A stretch of DNA of 24,422 nucleotides from CBDCYN01 sp965224205. Its GTDB lineage: Bacteria > Planctomycetota > Phycisphaerae > Phycisphaerales > Phycisphaeraceae. Under the pieces are notes generated by a model. It was given only the letters and a program-made list of their open reading frames with translations. It was not told the origin of the DNA and searched no databases. Each line of letters starts with the position of its first letter. Positions within the stretch are counted from its first letter, which is position 1. A program made the translations under genes and the position numbers. The stretch is from contig CBDCYN010000007.1 of the NCBI GenBank assembly GCA_965224205.1, positions 1 to 24,422 on the forward strand. The letters are read 5' to 3'. Shown here piece by piece: positions 23,121 through 24,422 of this stretch.

Positions 23121-23148
23121 TTGACAATGCCGGTGTCCGATCTAAATT
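23121..23148 (+). promoter_or_regulatory. Promoter of tRNA-Asp
   Basis: TTGACA (23121-23126), a 16-base spacer, and TAAATT (23143-23148). The tRNA begins 49 bases after the -10 box, leaving a short 5' leader for RNase P. Confidence 0.65.
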
Positions 23149-23197
23149 ATCCGTGGTACGTTATTCTCAGCGTCGCTGTGTTGAAGCGACAGACGCT

Positions 23198-23271
23198 GGG
23201 GGTGTAGCTCAATTGGTCAGAGCATCGGACTGTCGATCCGAAGGTTGCGGGTTCGAGTCCCGTCACCCTCG
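23198..23271 (+). tRNA. tRNA-Asp (anticodon GTC)
   Basis: The cloverleaf is complete. The acceptor GGGGGTG pairs with CACCCTC (one G-U). The D-arm is GCTC...GAGC, and the anticodon arm is TCGGA-CTGTCGA-TCCGA, giving GTC. The T-arm is GCGGG-TTCGAGT-CCCGT, and the discriminator base is G. The CCA end is not encoded. Length is 74 nt. Confidence 0.97.
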
Positions 23272-23278
23272 CTTCTAG

Positions 23279-23312
23279 AACCCCGTTGTCAGAAATTGAC
23301 GGCGGGGTTTTT
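23279..23312 (+). terminator. Rho-independent terminator after tRNA-Asp
   Basis: AACCCCG (23279-23285) pairs with CGGGGTT (23303-23309), helped by an inner GTC/GAC pair. TTTTT then follows. It is seven bases after the tRNA. Confidence 0.85.
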
Positions 23313-23710
23313 CTATTGACAGGCTTGGCACTTACAGCAGTATCTTTCCCAGGATGAGGACAGGTCAAATTGGCAAGATGTTTGTCATCATTTGACTGGG
23401 TCGTGCCAGGTTCGTCAGTTGTTGGTACAAGCGCACTGGGGCCTGTTCCCATAGCGGTCGCTTGTCTGTCCTCCGCTGCTTCGTCCAGCGGCAAAGACGG
23501 CAGCGTTTCCAAGGCTCCTGCTACGTCCAGGAGATTGGGGTCTGTGTATACGTTGGGCCTGTTGAATGATAGGGTGGGGGATGATTTTCCGAGCCGAGCG
23601 GCATCGGGTTAAGCCGATGGGGCGTGGCAGAGGGTTTCGGGGACGATGGGTGAACCGGGGCGGGCGAGTGGATGAATCGTGAGCTCGCGGATCGTGGCGT
23701 CGGTTGACCG
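23313..23710. other. Intergenic region between tRNA-Asp and the IS5-type remnant
   Basis: Frames of 80-100 codons exist on both strands, but they are low-complexity, lack ribosome sites and match no family I know. No clear regulatory site or repeat is visible. The outer end of the IS5-type element should lie near 23690-23710 but cannot be fixed without its other end. Confidence 0.45.
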
Positions 23711-24078
23711 TCAGGCCCACAATGGGTCGGCTTCGAGCATCAGCAATCTTTTCAAATTGAAGCTCAGCGCAGCCATGAACGCGGCGAACTGGTTCTTGAC
23801 CCGCCCCCGATACCGCACCCGCGGGTTCCGCTTCGAGAACACCCGTTCAAACGGCGCCCGGATCGAGCTGATCCATCGGTCTTTGTCGCGGTCCTTGGCC
23901 TTCATGTTGTTCCGCTTGATACACCCGTCGTGACAACCGTGACGAGCGATCTCTCGTTGAGCCGTTGAGACGCAATACCCCTTGTCCCCATACACCACGC
24001 CGCCACGCGGGCACACGTGTTTCAACCCCGATGCGTCCGAGACATTCGCAGCGGTGATCGCCACCTTCCGGATCAGAC
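23711..24078 (-). pseudogene. C-terminal remnant of an IS5-family transposase
   Basis: About 120 codons remain. LIRKVAITAANVSDASGLKH, VVYGDKGYC (the second catalytic Asp) and the basic C-terminal block WISSIRAPFERVFSKRNPRV followed by RYRGRVKNQFAAFMAALSFN are typical of IS5-type DDE enzymes; the Glu is probably in RAPFERVF. The N-terminal half is gone: the frame is cut at 24078/24079 by the left end of an IS3-family element. The frame that survives is undamaged, so the break is probably recent. Confidence 0.85.
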
Positions 24079-24422
24079 TGACCCCCTCCTAGAAAATTGA
24101 TCCAGGTTTTGTGAGAGAATCCAACCGGCCTTTGGCCGGAAAGGATTGCTCATGAAGAAGCGATTGATGCCGGAACAGATCGTGGCGAAGTTGCGTGCGG
24201 CGGACGTGGAACTTGGCAAAGGCCAGAAGGTGCCTGCGGTGTGCCGGCAGCTGGGCATCAGCCAGCAGACGTACTATCGTTGGCGGACGAAATACGGCGG
24301 GATGGACCCGCAGATGGCCAAACAACTCAGAGCCCTTGAGAAGGAGAACACCCGGCTCAAGAAGCTCGTCGCCGACCAAGCGTTGGACATGGCGATCCTC
24401 AAGGAGGCAGCCCGCCCAAACT
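24079..24422 (+). mobile_element. Left end of an IS3-family (IS407-type) element, running off the window
   Basis: The element begins TGACCCCCTCCTAG at 24079, the usual TGACCCCC start of IS3-family inverted repeats. CCGGCC-TTT-GGCCGG (24125-24139) forms a small hairpin just before the ribosome site of orfA. The right end is beyond the window. Confidence 0.8.
24152..24422 (+). CDS. IS3-family transposase OrfA (partial at window end)
   Basis: The visible 90 codons start at ATG 24152 behind AAAGGA. The N-terminal helix-turn-helix (MPEQIVAKLRAADVELGKGQ, then VPAVCRQLGISQQTYYRWRT) binds the element's ends. YGGMDPQMAKQLRALEKENT begins a leucine-zipper coiled coil with LKKLVADQALDMAILKEA. This matches the IS407-group OrfA layout. 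In this group OrfB usually follows by -1 frameshifting, but it lies outside the window. Confidence 0.93.
   Translation, partial: MKKRLMPEQIVAKLRAADVELGKGQKVPAVCRQLGISQQTYYRWRTKYGGMDPQMAKQLRALEKENTRLKKLVADQALDMAILKEAARPN

Noticed and set aside
22970..23278. Plus-strand frame ending GVAQLVRASDCRSEGCGFESRH
   Set aside because: Another familiar artefact, the sense-strand translation of the same tRNA gene.
23147..23512. Minus-strand frame containing VTGLEPATFGSTVRCSDQLSY
   Set aside because: This peptide is the well-known false translation of the antisense strand of a tRNA; it covers tRNA-Asp at 23198-23271.

Overview
The window is GC-rich bacterial DNA. It most likely comes from a planctomycete, perhaps class Phycisphaerae. 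That placement is an inference from three things: two exported proteins with PEP-CTERM sorting tails, an ECF sigma/anti-sigma pair beside secreted proteins, and a short palindrome recurring between genes. No rRNA or other firm taxonomic marker is present.

Layout. Bases 1-1123 hold the tail of an unidentified gene (probably E1 alpha) and the pyruvate dehydrogenase E1 beta gene, with a palindromic repeat between them. A PEP-CTERM protein follows (1301-2074), then about 1 kb without a convincing gene that includes an AT-rich, hairpin-rich stretch, then a sigma-70 family factor (3063-4055) behind a promoter overlapping a perfect 14-bp palindrome. Bases 4221-6422 hold a small hypothetical gene and a complete IS481-family element (5004-6270, 7-bp target duplication) that splits a tiny ORF. 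Housekeeping genes come next: an isolated nuoA that may be leaderless, a convergent uppP, a full-length cobalamin-dependent methionine synthase (metH) and a cyclophilin.

From 12135 to 14593 there is an insertion-sequence cluster: an IS200-like element directly behind the cyclophilin stop, two transposase remnants fused end to end, and an IS630-family element with a -1 frame change on a C6 run. After it lie a large secreted protein of unknown function with a possibly structured leader (14941-16821), a strong terminator, and a 127-bp MITE-like element with perfect 15-bp inverted repeats.

Bases 17139-22450 carry a minus-strand block. In transcription order it is a PEP-CTERM protein, a DUF4331 secreted protein with its own terminator, a palindromic repeat, a secreted TPR protein, an ECF sigma factor and a cupin-type anti-sigma factor overlapping it by ATGA. 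The sigma/anti-sigma pair is a clear regulatory unit. That it controls the neighbouring secreted proteins is a hypothesis. Beyond it are a nested palindrome, a possible small-RNA unit, and tRNA-Asp(GTC) with its own promoter and terminator. The window ends in an IS5-type transposase remnant cut by the start of an IS3-family element.

I found no CRISPR array, rRNA, replication origin or recognisable defence system. The best leads are small-scale: the palindromic repeat family, the MITE, the leader RNA and the sigma-centred block of exported proteins.
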